Shown here: in pieces, positions 17,001 through 26,274 of the stretch
How positions within the stretch are numbered: the first letter of the stretch is position 1
Layout: each line of letters starts with the position of its first letter
Assembly (NCBI RefSeq): GCF_011682145.1
Contig: NZ_WHJH01000014.1
Location: 1-64,000, forward strand
Length of the DNA stretch: 64,000 bases
Source: Massilia mucilaginosa
GTDB taxonomy: Bacteria > Pseudomonadota > Gammaproteobacteria > Burkholderiales > Burkholderiaceae_D
Direction of reading: 5' to 3'
Notes under the pieces: generated by a model
Told to the model about the DNA's origin: nothing
The model's input: the letters and a program-made list of their open reading frames with translations, nothing else
Databases searched by the model: none
Program-made: the position numbers and the translations under genes

Positions 17001-20000
17001 CGATCGACGCGCCGACCTTGCTCGCCACGCTCGACGCGGGCGTATCGATCACCCTGCAGGCGAATAACGACATCAAGCTGCTGGCCGGGAATCCCCTGAT
17101 CATCAGCAATGCGACCAACGGCAACGGCGCGCTGACCTTGCAGGCCGGGCGCAGCGTCACCCTCGATTCGAGCATCAGCACCGGCAACGCCAACCTGACC
17201 GTGCTCGCCAACGCCAGCGCCGGCGCCGACCCCGCCTTCCGCGATAGCGGCAATGCCGCCATCACCACTGCCGCCGGCACGGTCATCGACGCCGGCAGCG
17301 GCAGCATCAGCATGACGCTGGGTGGCACCAGCATCGGCGCCATCTCGGTCGGCGGCACGGTCACCGGGTCCACGGTCAAGCTGGTCAACCAGGGCCTGGC
17401 AAACAGCACGGTGACGGTACTCGGCAGCGGCAGCGTGACCGGCACCGGCAGCGGCACCGCCCTCGACATCGCCGCCGTCAACGGCACGTTCTCGAATCAG
17501 AACGGGGCGAGCGGCATCGGCGCGCCATCCGGCCGCTACCTGGTGTATTCCACCAGCCCGGTGACCACGCTCGAAGGCGTCAGCGGCTACGACAAGCACT
17601 ACAACCAGGCATACGTGGCCGGCAGCACGCCCGCGTATGCCGGCAGCGGCAACTGGTTCCTGTATTCGGTGGCGCCCGCGCTCAACCTGAGCGCCAACGC
17701 CGCCTCCCGCGTGTACGACGGCAGCGCCGCCGTGCCCACGCTGACCTACGGCGCCACCGGCTTCATTGATAACGACAGCATCGCCAGCGGCTTTACCGGC
17801 GCGCTGTCGGCCGCCGGCGCCGGCAAGAACGTCGGCACCTACGCCATCGGCGTCGGCAGCCTGGCCAGTGCGCTCGGCTACACCCTGAACTACACGGGCG
17901 CCAATTACACGGTGACCCCGGCCACCCTGAACGTGAGCGCGAGCGGCGTCGACAAGGTCTACGACCGCACCACCGGCGCCACCGTCAACTTCAGCGGCAA
18001 CAAGATCGGCAGCGATGCCGTCAATATCGGCGGCACCGGCGTCTTCGCCGACAAGCATGCCGGTGTCGGCAAAACCATCAACCTGAGCGGCATTGCGCTG
18101 TCCGGGGCCGACGTCGCCAACTACACCCTGGGAACGGCGCCGGCGACCACCAGCGCCACCATCACGCCGTTCGCCCTGACCGCCAGCGCCACCGGCAACA
18201 ACCGCGTCTACGACGGCGGCACCGCCGCCAGCGCGACCGTGAGCGGCAACGTCATCACCGGCGACAGCGTGACCTTCGCCAGCACCGGCGCCGCCTTCGC
18301 CGACAAGAACGCCGGCAACGCCAAAACCATCACCGTCAGCGGCATCGGCATCGGCGGGTTGGACGCCGCCAACTACACGCTGGCGTCCAACACCGCCACC
18401 ACCAGCGCCAACATCACGCCACGCAGCCTGCTGGTGACCGCGTCCGGTGGCGGCAAGGTCTACGACGGCACGGCGGCCACCAGCGTCGCGCTGGCCGACA
18501 ACCGCATCGGCAGCGACGACCTGGCGCTCGGCGGCACGGCCAGCTTCGCCGACAAGCATGCCGGCAACGGCAAGACCGTCACCGTCGGCGGCCTGGCCCT
18601 GTCGGGCACGGATGCCGGCAACTACACGCTGGCCGCTCCCACGGCCACCACCACGGCCAGCATCACCCCGCGCGCCCTGACGGTCGGCGCTACCGGCATC
18701 GACAAGCAATACGACCGCACCACCGCCGCCAGCGTCAGCCTGACCGACGACCGCGTGGCCGGCGACGCCATCACGCTCGCGGGGACCGCCTCCTTTGCCG
18801 ATTACAACGCCGGCAGCGGCAAGACCGTCACCGTCAGCGCCATCGGGCTGCTCGGAAACGACGCCGGAAACTACACCCTGGCCGGCACCAGCGCCACCAC
18901 CAGTGCCGCCATCACGCCACGCGCGCTGACCGCCACCCTGGCCGGCGCCAGCAAGGTCTACGACGGCACCACCGCCACCAGCGCAACCCTGAACGACAAC
19001 CGCATCGCCGGCGACACGCTGACGGTGACCAGCGGCGCCGCCGTCTTCAGCGACCAGAACGCCGGCATCGGCAAGACCGTCACCGCCAGCGGCATCACCC
19101 TCGGCGGCGCCAGCGCGGGCAACTACACGCTCGCCGCGACCAGCGCCATCGGCAGCGCCGACATCACGCCGCGCGCACTCGCCGTCACGGCCAGCGCGAC
19201 CAGCAAGATCTACGATGGCAGCGTGGCGGCGGGCGTGACGTTCACCGACAACCGCATTGCCGACGACGTGCTCACGGTTTCCGGCAGCGGCGCGTTTGGC
19301 GACCGCAATGCCGGCACCGGCAAGGCGGTTGCGGTGACCGGCATCGCGCTCTCCGGTCTCGACGCGGGCAACTACAGCCTGGCATCGACCAGCGCGTCGG
19401 CCAGTGCCGATATTACCCCGCGCGGCATCGCCGCCAACGCGACCGGCAGCAGCAAAGTCTACGACGGCACCACTGGCGCCAGCGTCACCATGGGCGATAA
19501 CCGCATCGCCGGCGACCTTGTGACGCTCGGCTACACCGGCGCCAGCTTCGCCGACAAGAACGCCGGCAACGGCAAGACCATCAGCATCACCGGCGTCAGT
19601 CTGAGCGGTACGCACGCTGGCAACTACACGCTCGACGCCACCAGCGCCAGCGCCAGCGCGGCCATCACGCCACGGCCCCTGAACATATCGGCCGCCGGCG
19701 TGAGCAAGGTGTACGACGGCGGCGTCGCGGCCGACGTGACCCTGAGCGACGACCACCTGGCCGGCGACACGCTCGCCGTATCCGGCCTGGCCACCTTCAA
19801 CGACAAGAACGCCGGCGTCGGCAAGGCCGTCACGGTGACCAATCTCACGTTCGACGGGGCTGACGCGGGCAACTACGCGCCGGCGTCAAACAGCGTGACC
19901 GGCAGCGGCAGCATCACTCCGCGCGCGCTGGCTTTTACCGCCGTTGGCGTCGACAAGCAGTACGACGGCAGCACCGCCGCCACGGCCGGCTTTACCGACA

Positions 20001-22966
20001 ACCGCGTGGCGAACGACCAGCTGACCTTCTCCGGCAATGCGCTGTTCGACAGCAAGAGCGTCGGCAGCGGCAAGACGGTTGCCGTCAGCGGCATCGCGCT
20101 TGCGGGCCTCGATGCGGGCAACTACACCATCGCCGGCACCACCGCCAGCACCAGCGCCGCCATCACCCCGCGCACCCTCGCGCCGAGCGTCACCGGCTTG
20201 AACAAGACCTACGACGGCACCACCGCCGCCAGCGTGACCCTGGCGGCCAACCAGATCGCCGGTGAAGCGGTCACCCTGTCGAGCACCGGCGCGAGCTTCG
20301 CCGACAAGAACGCCGGCACCGGCAAGACCATCAACGTGGGCGGCCTGGCCTTGACCGGCGCCGATGCCGGCAACTACACGCTGGCCTCGACCGGCACCAC
20401 CGCCACGGCCGATATCAATCCGCGCGCGCTCGCCTTTACCGCCACGGGCGTCGACCGCGCCTACGACGGCACGCTGGCCGCCGCCATCACCTACAGCGGC
20501 AACCACCTCGCCGGCGACAACGTCAGCTACACCCAGAACGCCAGCTTCGGCGACCGGAACGTCGGCGCGGGCAAGACGGTCACGGTGAGCGGCATCGCAC
20601 TGGCCGGCGCGGACGCGGGCAACTACACGCTCGCCTCGACCAGCGCCACCACCAGCGCCAGCATCACGCCGCGCATTTTGAACCCCGTGCTGATTGGCGC
20701 CAACAAGACCTACGACGGCAGCACCGCCGCCACCGTCACGCTGGACAACGACCGCATCGCCGGCGACGTGCTGGCGCTGAGCAGCACCGGCGCGGCGTTT
20801 ACCGACAAAAACGCCGGCGTGGCAAAGCCGCTGACGGTAACCGGACTGTCGCTGTCCGGCGCCGGCGCGGGCAACTACACGCTCGCCTCGACCAGCCATA
20901 CCGGCAGCGCCGATATCGCCCCGCGCGCGCTCGTCACCATCGCCACCGGCGTGGACAAGGTCTACGACGGCACGCTGGCGGCCACGCTCAAGCTGAGCGA
21001 CAACCGCCTGGCCGGCGACGTCCTGAGCGTCAACGCGGGCAACGCCGTCTTCGGCGACAAGAACGTCGGCAGCGCCAAGGCGATCAGCGCCGGCGGCATG
21101 ACCTTGTCGGGCGCGGACGCGGGCAACTACACGCTGGCGTCGAACACCGCCAGCGCCAGTGCCAGTATCACGCCTCGCACACTGAATGTGAGCATCGGCG
21201 GCGCGGTCAAGGTCTACGACGGCACCACCGCGGCCGGGTCGGCCCTGGGCGATGACCGCATCAAAGGCGACGCGCTGTCGCTGGCCGGCAGCGCCGCGTT
21301 CTTCAGCGACAAGAACGTCGGCGCCAACAAGGCCATCGTGGTCGACAAGCTGGCGCTGTCCGGCGCCGATGCAGGCAACTACACGCTGGCGGCCACCAGC
21401 ACCAGCGGCACCGGCACGATTACCGCGCGCCCGCTCAATGTCATCGCCACGGCCGCCGCCAAGGTCTATGACGGCACCACGCTCGCCAGCGCAAGCGTGG
21501 CTGGCGACCAGCTTGACGGCGATGCGTTGACCATCTCCGGCGGCACCGCCACCTTCGCCGACAAGAATGCCGGCAAGGGCAAGACGGTCAATGTCGCCAG
21601 TCTGACGCTCGGCGGCCTTGATGCCGCCAATTACGCGCTGGCCGCGTCCACCGTGACCACCACGGCCGACATCACCCCGCGCGCGCTGAACGTGACGGCG
21701 GCGGGCGTGGACAAAGTCTACGACGGCACCGCCGCCGCGCAGTTCACCATCGGCGACAACCGCATCAGCGGCGACGCGCTGACCTTCAACGCGCCGGGAG
21801 CGCGCTTCGCCGACAAGAACGCGGGCATGGCCAAGGTCGTCACGCTGGACGACCTGTCGATTGGCGGCCTTGACGCTGCCAACTACACGCTGGCGTCGCT
21901 CAAGCCGGCCACCACCGCCTCGATCACGCCGCGCGCGCTGACGGCCGGCCTGGCTGGCTCAATCAGCAAAGTCTATGACGGCGGCACCAGTGCCGCGCTC
22001 GACGCCGGCGCAGTGTCGCTGGCCGGTTTCGTGGCGGGCGAGGGCGCCAGTGTCAATGCAAGCGGCGGCACCTTCAACAGCGCCAACGTGCGCGATGCGT
22101 CGAGCGTGAGCGTGGTGATCGACGGCGCGAGCGCCACGGCCGGCACGCTGCTGTCGAACTACGTGCTGCCGGCCAGCGCCAGCGGCGCCGGAACGATTAC
22201 GCCGCGCACCGTCGCCGTGAGCGGCATGAGCGTCGCTCCCAAGGTCTACGACGGCACCACCAGGGCCACCTTGAGCAGCGCGGGGTCGCTGTCGAACCTG
22301 GTGGCCGGCGAAGCGCTGACCTTGTCGGCGCCAGCGGGCGCCACTTATGACAACCGCAGCGCCGGCAACGGCAAGCTGGTGACCGCGAGCGGCTTCACCC
22401 TGGCCGACGGCGCCGCCGGCCTGGCGTCCAACTATGTGCTGGCCAGCGGCACGGCGAGCGTGAACACGGGCGTCATCACCAGGGCGCCGTTGACCATCAG
22501 GGCCGACGACAAGATGCGCGCAAGCGGTGCGGCCAATCCGGCGTTCACCTTCAGCGCCAGCGGTTTCGTTGGAGGCGACGACAACGGCCTGCTCGCCGGC
22601 CTGACGGCGAGCACCGGCGCCGACCGCCAGTCGCCGGCCGGCACCTACGCGATCACGCCGGCGGGCGGCATTTTTAGCGACTACCTGCCGCAGTATGTCG
22701 ACGGCACCCTGACCGTGAATGGCGCCAGCAGCCAGGTCGACGCGATCATCGGATCGATGGCCGCCGCCGGCCAGCGCCAGCAGAACGTGTTTGCGAACGC
22801 TGGATTGAGCCCGTGGACCGTGGCCTGGACCGGTCCCGCGCCGGAGCTGGCGGCGCAGGCCGACGCCAGCGGCGCGCACGGCGGCGAGGCCGAGACCAGC
22901 ACCGTCACGCTCAGCGGCGGCACGGCCGTCACCATGCGCCGTGGCGGCGTGCGCACGGCGGAGTAA
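14033..22966 (+). CDS. Giant TpsA-type exoprotein (filamentous-haemagglutinin-like adhesin) with FG-GAP-like insert and YDG repeats
   Basis: A ~2,977-residue protein exported through the outer membrane by the TpsB encoded next. Layout: an ESPR extended signal peptide at residues 1-60 ('RFYRLVWSHVHACWVAVAEGAR', then an Ala-rich h-region); a haemagglutination/TPS secretion domain at about 58-300 ('NGAAMTVTQGSAQAILNWQSF', 'NQQGVLFGAGAQVNVGGLVAS'); and Gly/Ala-rich beta-helix up to 'LLLDPKNITIG' near 565. Next come ~400 residues of FG-GAP-like repeats ('GDGFGFSVALNETGDRLAVGAP') at about 570-970, a short return to beta-helix, 19 YDG/YDR repeats at about 1220-2815, an MBG-type module, and a short tail. 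The ATG at 14033 is chosen because it begins the ESPR; a longer open frame to 13673 overlaps the upstream gene. Cysteine is almost absent. The likely role is adhesion or biofilm formation. Confidence 0.9.
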   Translation: MHKHASANRFYRLVWSHVHACWVAVAEGARGRGKGGRRKLASLMLGAAVAANAAAAPPLIDSALPAGAQVVAGQAGVSTNGAAMTVTQGSAQAILNWQSFDIGSKAEVRFDQPSASAVALNRVVGSDPSRIYGKLSSNGQVFLLNQQGVLFGAGAQVNVGGLVASSLGLSDQDFLDRRYEFSAAGTPGAVRNDGSIRTANGGYVALIAPTVANSGSIGAAGGSAVLAAGSQVGLDLRGDGLITVRVARSALDAALTNDGLVRADGGQVVLSAAAADALARSSVNNAGLVQARGFAGEGGSIRLSGDTIHAGALDASSGAAAGGRIAIDGGAVALDGAINADGATGGTVKVDARANLSAAAATSAQGRAGNGGTIGYRAGAALVETSSASTNASGAADGGSTSIHGGAGVISSATHSARAGDGIGGRIDLSGADVRLLGATLDASGATQGGMVRVGGAFQGGSERADAPDLARFTQRWGQRAPIASAQQTFINDSTSIKVAASGAQGQGGTAVVWSDQQTTMLGKVDATGATAGGTVEISGKNELRHVGLEHLDIGAGGQLLLDPKNITIGSYPLVWTYQAILGQGYSGGKNKDVASLASGDGFGFSVALNETGDRLAVGAPFDKGFDGTGSAKGAVRLFSFSDNNFSNATLEGTIGAGYTGGKNLNLALADGDQFGTSLAMNHDASLLGAGAFGDGSNGSVRLFNFGSNFSAPALTQTLTAADTGNPAMGFGAAVGMNRAGTRLGIGALYDQGAQNDCANCGAVYVFDKGATTMALAGVVGQGAGVSLATDQQFGSAVAFDNSGSLMAVGAVGTGSGKGAVYLFSGVGNTSVLEGRIGAGVNGAKDLALTLRENDLFGSSVALSGDGKRLAIGATGDGGFGVVTGGPGSVRIVDFGGASFAAPTVSATLGRDYTVGANGDVDLGDGDNFGFAAALNRAGDRLVVGAPYANSANGSVPETGAVHAFALLPPPSSSNVPFTSVKPKPGLDVTIDAPTLLATLDAGVSITLQANNDIKLLAGNPLIISNATNGNGALTLQAGRSVTLDSSISTGNANLTVLANASAGADPAFRDSGNAAITTAAGTVIDAGSGSISMTLGGTSIGAISVGGTVTGSTVKLVNQGLANSTVTVLGSGSVTGTGSGTALDIAAVNGTFSNQNGASGIGAPSGRYLVYSTSPVTTLEGVSGYDKHYNQAYVAGSTPAYAGSGNWFLYSVAPALNLSANAASRVYDGSAAVPTLTYGATGFIDNDSIASGFTGALSAAGAGKNVGTYAIGVGSLASALGYTLNYTGANYTVTPATLNVSASGVDKVYDRTTGATVNFSGNKIGSDAVNIGGTGVFADKHAGVGKTINLSGIALSGADVANYTLGTAPATTSATITPFALTASATGNNRVYDGGTAASATVSGNVITGDSVTFASTGAAFADKNAGNAKTITVSGIGIGGLDAANYTLASNTATTSANITPRSLLVTASGGGKVYDGTAATSVALADNRIGSDDLALGGTASFADKHAGNGKTVTVGGLALSGTDAGNYTLAAPTATTTASITPRALTVGATGIDKQYDRTTAASVSLTDDRVAGDAITLAGTASFADYNAGSGKTVTVSAIGLLGNDAGNYTLAGTSATTSAAITPRALTATLAGASKVYDGTTATSATLNDNRIAGDTLTVTSGAAVFSDQNAGIGKTVTASGITLGGASAGNYTLAATSAIGSADITPRALAVTASATSKIYDGSVAAGVTFTDNRIADDVLTVSGSGAFGDRNAGTGKAVAVTGIALSGLDAGNYSLASTSASASADITPRGIAANATGSSKVYDGTTGASVTMGDNRIAGDLVTLGYTGASFADKNAGNGKTISITGVSLSGTHAGNYTLDATSASASAAITPRPLNISAAGVSKVYDGGVAADVTLSDDHLAGDTLAVSGLATFNDKNAGVGKAVTVTNLTFDGADAGNYAPASNSVTGSGSITPRALAFTAVGVDKQYDGSTAATAGFTDNRVANDQLTFSGNALFDSKSVGSGKTVAVSGIALAGLDAGNYTIAGTTASTSAAITPRTLAPSVTGLNKTYDGTTAASVTLAANQIAGEAVTLSSTGASFADKNAGTGKTINVGGLALTGADAGNYTLASTGTTATADINPRALAFTATGVDRAYDGTLAAAITYSGNHLAGDNVSYTQNASFGDRNVGAGKTVTVSGIALAGADAGNYTLASTSATTSASITPRILNPVLIGANKTYDGSTAATVTLDNDRIAGDVLALSSTGAAFTDKNAGVAKPLTVTGLSLSGAGAGNYTLASTSHTGSADIAPRALVTIATGVDKVYDGTLAATLKLSDNRLAGDVLSVNAGNAVFGDKNVGSAKAISAGGMTLSGADAGNYTLASNTASASASITPRTLNVSIGGAVKVYDGTTAAGSALGDDRIKGDALSLAGSAAFFSDKNVGANKAIVVDKLALSGADAGNYTLAATSTSGTGTITARPLNVIATAAAKVYDGTTLASASVAGDQLDGDALTISGGTATFADKNAGKGKTVNVASLTLGGLDAANYALAASTVTTTADITPRALNVTAAGVDKVYDGTAAAQFTIGDNRISGDALTFNAPGARFADKNAGMAKVVTLDDLSIGGLDAANYTLASLKPATTASITPRALTAGLAGSISKVYDGGTSAALDAGAVSLAGFVAGEGASVNASGGTFNSANVRDASSVSVVIDGASATAGTLLSNYVLPASASGAGTITPRTVAVSGMSVAPKVYDGTTRATLSSAGSLSNLVAGEALTLSAPAGATYDNRSAGNGKLVTASGFTLADGAAGLASNYVLASGTASVNTGVITRAPLTIRADDKMRASGAANPAFTFSASGFVGGDDNGLLAGLTASTGADRQSPAGTYAITPAGGIFSDYLPQYVDGTLTVNGASSQVDAIIGSMAAAGQRQQNVFANAGLSPWTVAWTGPAPELAAQADASGAHGGEAETSTVTLSGGTAVTMRRGGVRTAE
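17692..22480 (+). repeat. Array of 19 YDG/YDR-domain coding repeats
   Basis: Nineteen units carry the K-V-Y-D-G-T-like motif. Sixteen of them (from about 17930) are near-uniform units of about 250 bp (82-84 residues) ending in 'GNYTLASTSA...ASITPRAL'. The first unit and the last two are divergent. The recurrence of GACAAGAACGCCGGC and GCGGGCAACTACACGCTGGC across units makes the DNA itself repetitive. It is therefore open to recombination and to assembly collapse. Confidence 0.9.
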
Positions 22967-22970
22967 CACC

Positions 22971-24731
22971 ATGAAGAATCTCCAATCGACTCATCCGCAA
23001 CAAGGTACCAACGTGAACAAACGCCTCACCACAGACAGCATCGCGCTCGGCATCCTGCTGGCGCCCGCCCTGGCCTTCGGGCAGGTCACGCCGGACGCCG
23101 GCCGCATCCTGGAATCGACCCGCCCGCCGGCGCTGATCGCGCCACCGGCGGCCGGCGTCAAGGTGCTGCCCGATGCGGCGCCGCTGCCGGCCGCCGCGCA
23201 GGCGGGCGACCAGCGCGTGCAGGTCAACGGCTTCGTGTTCGCGGGCGTGAGCGCGTTTCCGGAAGCGGCCTTGCGCGAACTACTGGCGCCTTATGCCGGC
23301 CGCGCGCTGACGTTCGCGGAGCTGAACCAGGCCGCCGCCGCCGTCACGGCGTACTACCGCGTGCGCGGCTACTTCCTCGCCTCGGCTTACCTGCCGGCGC
23401 AGGACCTGGCGCAGGGCCAGGTGCGTTTGCAGGTGCTGGAAGGGCGCGCCTCAAACGTTCGCATCGTGCCGGACGCCTCGGTGCGGCTGGCGCCCGCGCT
23501 GGCGCGGCGCTACTTCGATGCCTACGTCGTGCCCGGTGCGCCGGTCAATGAAACGCAGCTCGAGCGCGCCTTGCTGCTGACGCAGGACCTGCCCGGCATC
23601 GGTGCGCGCGCGGAACTCGGCCCCGGCGCGGCGCTGGGCGAAAGCGCCATCGATATCGCCCTGAGCGAAGGGCCTCTGTTCAACGGCAATGCCGGCATCG
23701 ACAATTCCTCGAACCGCTACACCGGCCGCATGCGCGCGACCGGCGGTGTGAACGTGAACGACCTGGCCGGCAGCGGCTCGCAGCTGTCGCTGCAAGTGGC
23801 CAGCACCGGATCGGACTTCAACTACGCGCGCGTGGGCGCGGTGCTGCCGGTGGGCGCTGCGGGCACCCGCGTCGGCCTGGCGTATTCCGGCCTGCGCTAC
23901 CGCCTGGGCGCCGATTTCGAATCGCTCCAGGCGCGCGGCAGCGCCAACGTGGCGCAAGTATTGGTGATGCATCCGCTGCTGCGTTCGCGCTACACCAGCG
24001 TGCAGCTGCGCGGCAGCTTCGAGGACAAGCGTTTCGTCAACCGCGCCAACGGCGTGCAGACCAGCGACAAGCAGGTGCGGGTGCTGCCGCTGGCGGTGAG
24101 CATGAGCCGCCAGGACCAGCTCTACGGCGGTGGCTTGAGCAGCGCGCTGCTGGAAGTGACGCCCGGCCGGGTCGACCTGTCGGGCAACGCGGCCTCGCAG
24201 GCGGCGGATGCGGCCGGCCCGCGCAGCGAAGGCAGCTTCACGCGCGCGAACTACCAGCTGGGGCGGGTGCAGCGCATCGGCGGCGCAACGTCGCTCATGG
24301 CCAGCATCAGCGGGCAGCTGGCGTCGAAGAACCTGGAGGCGGGCGAGAAGATGTCGCTCGGCGGACCTGACCGCGTGCGCGCCTATCCGGCCGGCGAAGC
24401 CAGTGGCGACGAAGGCCATGTGCTGGCGCTCGAAGCGCGCTACGAGCTGCCGTCGTGGCAGGCCGACGTGGGTGCGTTCTTCGACTATGGCCATATCAAG
24501 CTCAATCGCGCGCTGTATCCGAATGCGCTGGCGGCCGGCGGGCCGGGTAACAGCTACGACCTGAAAGGCGTTGGCGTCGGCATCCACTGGCGCGCGCCGG
24601 GCAATGTGAGCGTGCGCCTGCAGGTGGCCGGCAAAATCGGCAGCAACCCGGCGCGCAACGCCAGCGGCAAGGATGCCGACGGCAGCAGCTCGCGCACCCG
24701 CGCGTGGCTGCAGGTGGCGGCGTATTTCTAG
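22971..24731 (+). CDS. TpsB/ShlB/FhaC-family two-partner secretion transporter
   Basis: An outer-membrane beta-barrel with periplasmic POTRA domains that exports the preceding TpsA. A signal peptide (hydrophobic run ending LAFG-Q) leads to POTRA-like segments ('QVNGFVFAGVSAFPEAALRE', 'AVTAYYRVRGYFLASAYLP', 'VRLQVLEGRASNV'), a second POTRA, and then a strand-rich barrel. The barrel contains 'GGPDRVRAYPAGEASGDEG', equivalent to the conserved VRGY/F loop motif of FhaC. The ATG at 22971 lies 4 bp after the TpsA stop, with GGAG upstream. A GTG at 23013 would give a shorter and equally plausible leader. It ends 3 bp from the convergent rhodanese gene. Confidence 0.92.
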   Translation: MKNLQSTHPQQGTNVNKRLTTDSIALGILLAPALAFGQVTPDAGRILESTRPPALIAPPAAGVKVLPDAAPLPAAAQAGDQRVQVNGFVFAGVSAFPEAALRELLAPYAGRALTFAELNQAAAAVTAYYRVRGYFLASAYLPAQDLAQGQVRLQVLEGRASNVRIVPDASVRLAPALARRYFDAYVVPGAPVNETQLERALLLTQDLPGIGARAELGPGAALGESAIDIALSEGPLFNGNAGIDNSSNRYTGRMRATGGVNVNDLAGSGSQLSLQVASTGSDFNYARVGAVLPVGAAGTRVGLAYSGLRYRLGADFESLQARGSANVAQVLVMHPLLRSRYTSVQLRGSFEDKRFVNRANGVQTSDKQVRVLPLAVSMSRQDQLYGGGLSSALLEVTPGRVDLSGNAASQAADAAGPRSEGSFTRANYQLGRVQRIGGATSLMASISGQLASKNLEAGEKMSLGGPDRVRAYPAGEASGDEGHVLALEARYELPSWQADVGAFFDYGHIKLNRALYPNALAAGGPGNSYDLKGVGVGIHWRAPGNVSVRLQVAGKIGSNPARNASGKDADGSSSRTRAWLQVAAYF

Positions 24732-24734
24732 GCG

Positions 24735-25124
24735 CTAGGCGGCAAGGGCGAAGCCTTCGTCCAGCCATCCGGTGATCCCGCCGGTCATCAGCTTGACCGG
24801 GCGCCCCAGCCGCGCCAGCCGGATCGCGGCGCGCGCCGCGCCGTTGCAGTGCGGTCCGGCGCAGTAGACCACGAACAGCGTCCCCTCGGGATACCGGGCG
24901 ATGGTCGATCCGATGATCTTGCGGTGCGCCAGGTCGAGCGCTCCCGGAACGTGGCCGGCGCCGTATTTGTCGCTGCCGCGCACATCCAACAACACAAAAC
25001 CGGGGCTGCCCGACGCCAGCGCCTCGTGCACATCCCAGCAATCGGTTTCGAACCCGAACTGCGCTTCAAAGTGCGCCAGGGCGGCCGGCGAGGGGGCTGC
25101 TGCAACGTCGGTAACGGCGGACAT
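24735..25124 (-). CDS. Single-domain rhodanese-like protein
   Basis: Predicted sulfurtransferase or rhodanese-fold protein of 129 residues. The active-site loop begins with Cys88 in 'VVYCAGPHCNGA', a six-residue-plus loop consistent with catalysis, and 'LLDVRGSDKYGAGHVPGALDL' is the second signature. The start at 25124 follows CAGGAG at ideal distance; a longer ATG frame from 25166 lacks one. It is divergent from the FtrA-type regulator, 95 bp away, and that regulator probably controls it. Confidence 0.88.
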   Translation of the reverse strand: MSAVTDVAAAPSPAALAHFEAQFGFETDCWDVHEALASGSPGFVLLDVRGSDKYGAGHVPGALDLAHRKIIGSTIARYPEGTLFVVYCAGPHCNGAARAAIRLARLGRPVKLMTGGITGWLDEGFALAA

Positions 25125-25219
25125 GTCGGTACTCCTGAAAGATGAAAGAGCCTTCATTATCGGCACCCATCCGGCCGCTGCTAAGTGGCACGCAAGCCAT
25201 TCTGCGTTAAGATCGTGCC

Positions 25220-26176
25220 ATGAAAAACCATCTCGTCGTCGCCCTGGCCTACGATGGCCTGTGCACCTTCGAATTCGGCTGCACGGTCGAAGTGTTCGCG
25301 CTTGAGCGTCCCGAACTCGGCGTGGACTGGTACGATTTCGCCGTGTGCGCGGCCGAACCGGGGCCGATCCGCGCCGCCGGCGGCATTGTCGTCAGCGCAC
25401 CCTATGCGCCGGCGCTGCTGGAGCGGGCCGCCACCATCGTCATCCCCGGCTGGCGCAATGCCGATGAAGCGCCGCCGCCTGCCTTGCTGGCGCTGCTGCG
25501 CGCCGCCCACGCGCGCGGGGCGCGTCTGTGCTCGATCTGTTCCGGCGTGTTCGTGCTGGCCGCCGCCGGCGTGCTCGATGGCTTGCGCGCCACCACCCAC
25601 TGGCGTTATGCCGACCGGCTGGCGCGCCGCTATCCGGCTATTCAAGTGCTGCCGGACGACTTGTACGTCGACGCCGGCCAGGTCATCACCTCGGCCGGTT
25701 CGGCGGCCGGCCTCGACATGCTGCTGCACCTGGTGCGGCGCGATCACGGCGCGCGCATCGGCAACCTGGTGGCGCAGCGGCTGGTGGTGGCGCCGCACCG
25801 CGAAGGCGGGCAGGCGCAGTATCTGCCGCGCCCCATGGCGCACGACGAGAAGGGGCGCCTGACGCGCCTGATGGACTGGGTGCGCGTGCATCCGGCCGAG
25901 CCGCACACGGTCGCCAGCATGGCGCTGCGCGCCGCCATGAGCGCGCGCACCTTGCAGCGCCACTTCCACGACGCCACCGGTTTCGGCGCGCTGGAATGGC
26001 TGATCCGCGAGCGCGTCGCCATCGTCAAGGACCTGCTCGAAAACCCGGCGCTGCCGCTGGCGCAGGTGGCCGAGCGCGCCGGCTTTGCGTCGGAAGCGTC
26101 GCTGCGCCATCACTTCCGCCGCCTCGCCGCCACCACGCCCGGCGCGTACCGGCGCCAGTTCGCGCGCACCGCCTGA
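25220..26176 (+). CDS. ftrA: GlxA/FtrA-family transcriptional regulator (DJ-1/PfpI plus AraC HTH)
   Basis: A transcriptional activator with an N-terminal DJ-1/PfpI-like domain (about residues 1-190) and a C-terminal AraC-type double HTH (about 210-310: 'SARTLQRHFHDATGFGALEWLIRER', 'LAQVAERAGFASEASLRHHFRR'). The segment 'LCSICSGVFVLAAAGVLDGLRATTHW' contains the nucleophile-elbow Cys of the family. The FtrA name rests on overall resemblance. The gene is transcribed away from the rhodanese gene, which it likely regulates. The following LysR gene starts 98 bp downstream in the same direction but is probably independent. Confidence 0.85.
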   Translation: MKNHLVVALAYDGLCTFEFGCTVEVFALERPELGVDWYDFAVCAAEPGPIRAAGGIVVSAPYAPALLERAATIVIPGWRNADEAPPPALLALLRAAHARGARLCSICSGVFVLAAAGVLDGLRATTHWRYADRLARRYPAIQVLPDDLYVDAGQVITSAGSAAGLDMLLHLVRRDHGARIGNLVAQRLVVAPHREGGQAQYLPRPMAHDEKGRLTRLMDWVRVHPAEPHTVASMALRAAMSARTLQRHFHDATGFGALEWLIRERVAIVKDLLENPALPLAQVAERAGFASEASLRHHFRRLAATTPGAYRRQFARTA

Positions 26177-26274
26177 GCCGCCCGCCGCCCGGTATTGACG
26201 GCAAGATGGTTTGGATGGCATGAAAGGTTTTACAATCCACGCCCGCGGCACGCCGCCATTCACCGGCTTACTTC

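Noticed and set aside
13973-19756. A 1,927-codon open frame on the minus strand
   Set aside because: It lies antisense to the TpsA gene, and its Arg/Ala/Gly/Val-rich repeats mirror the YDG units. It is a by-product of GC-rich third positions, with no recognisable domain and no start signals.
17692-22480. Periodic repeats considered as a CRISPR array
   Set aside because: The units are ~250 bp, coding and in frame, without spacer-like unique segments and without cas genes.
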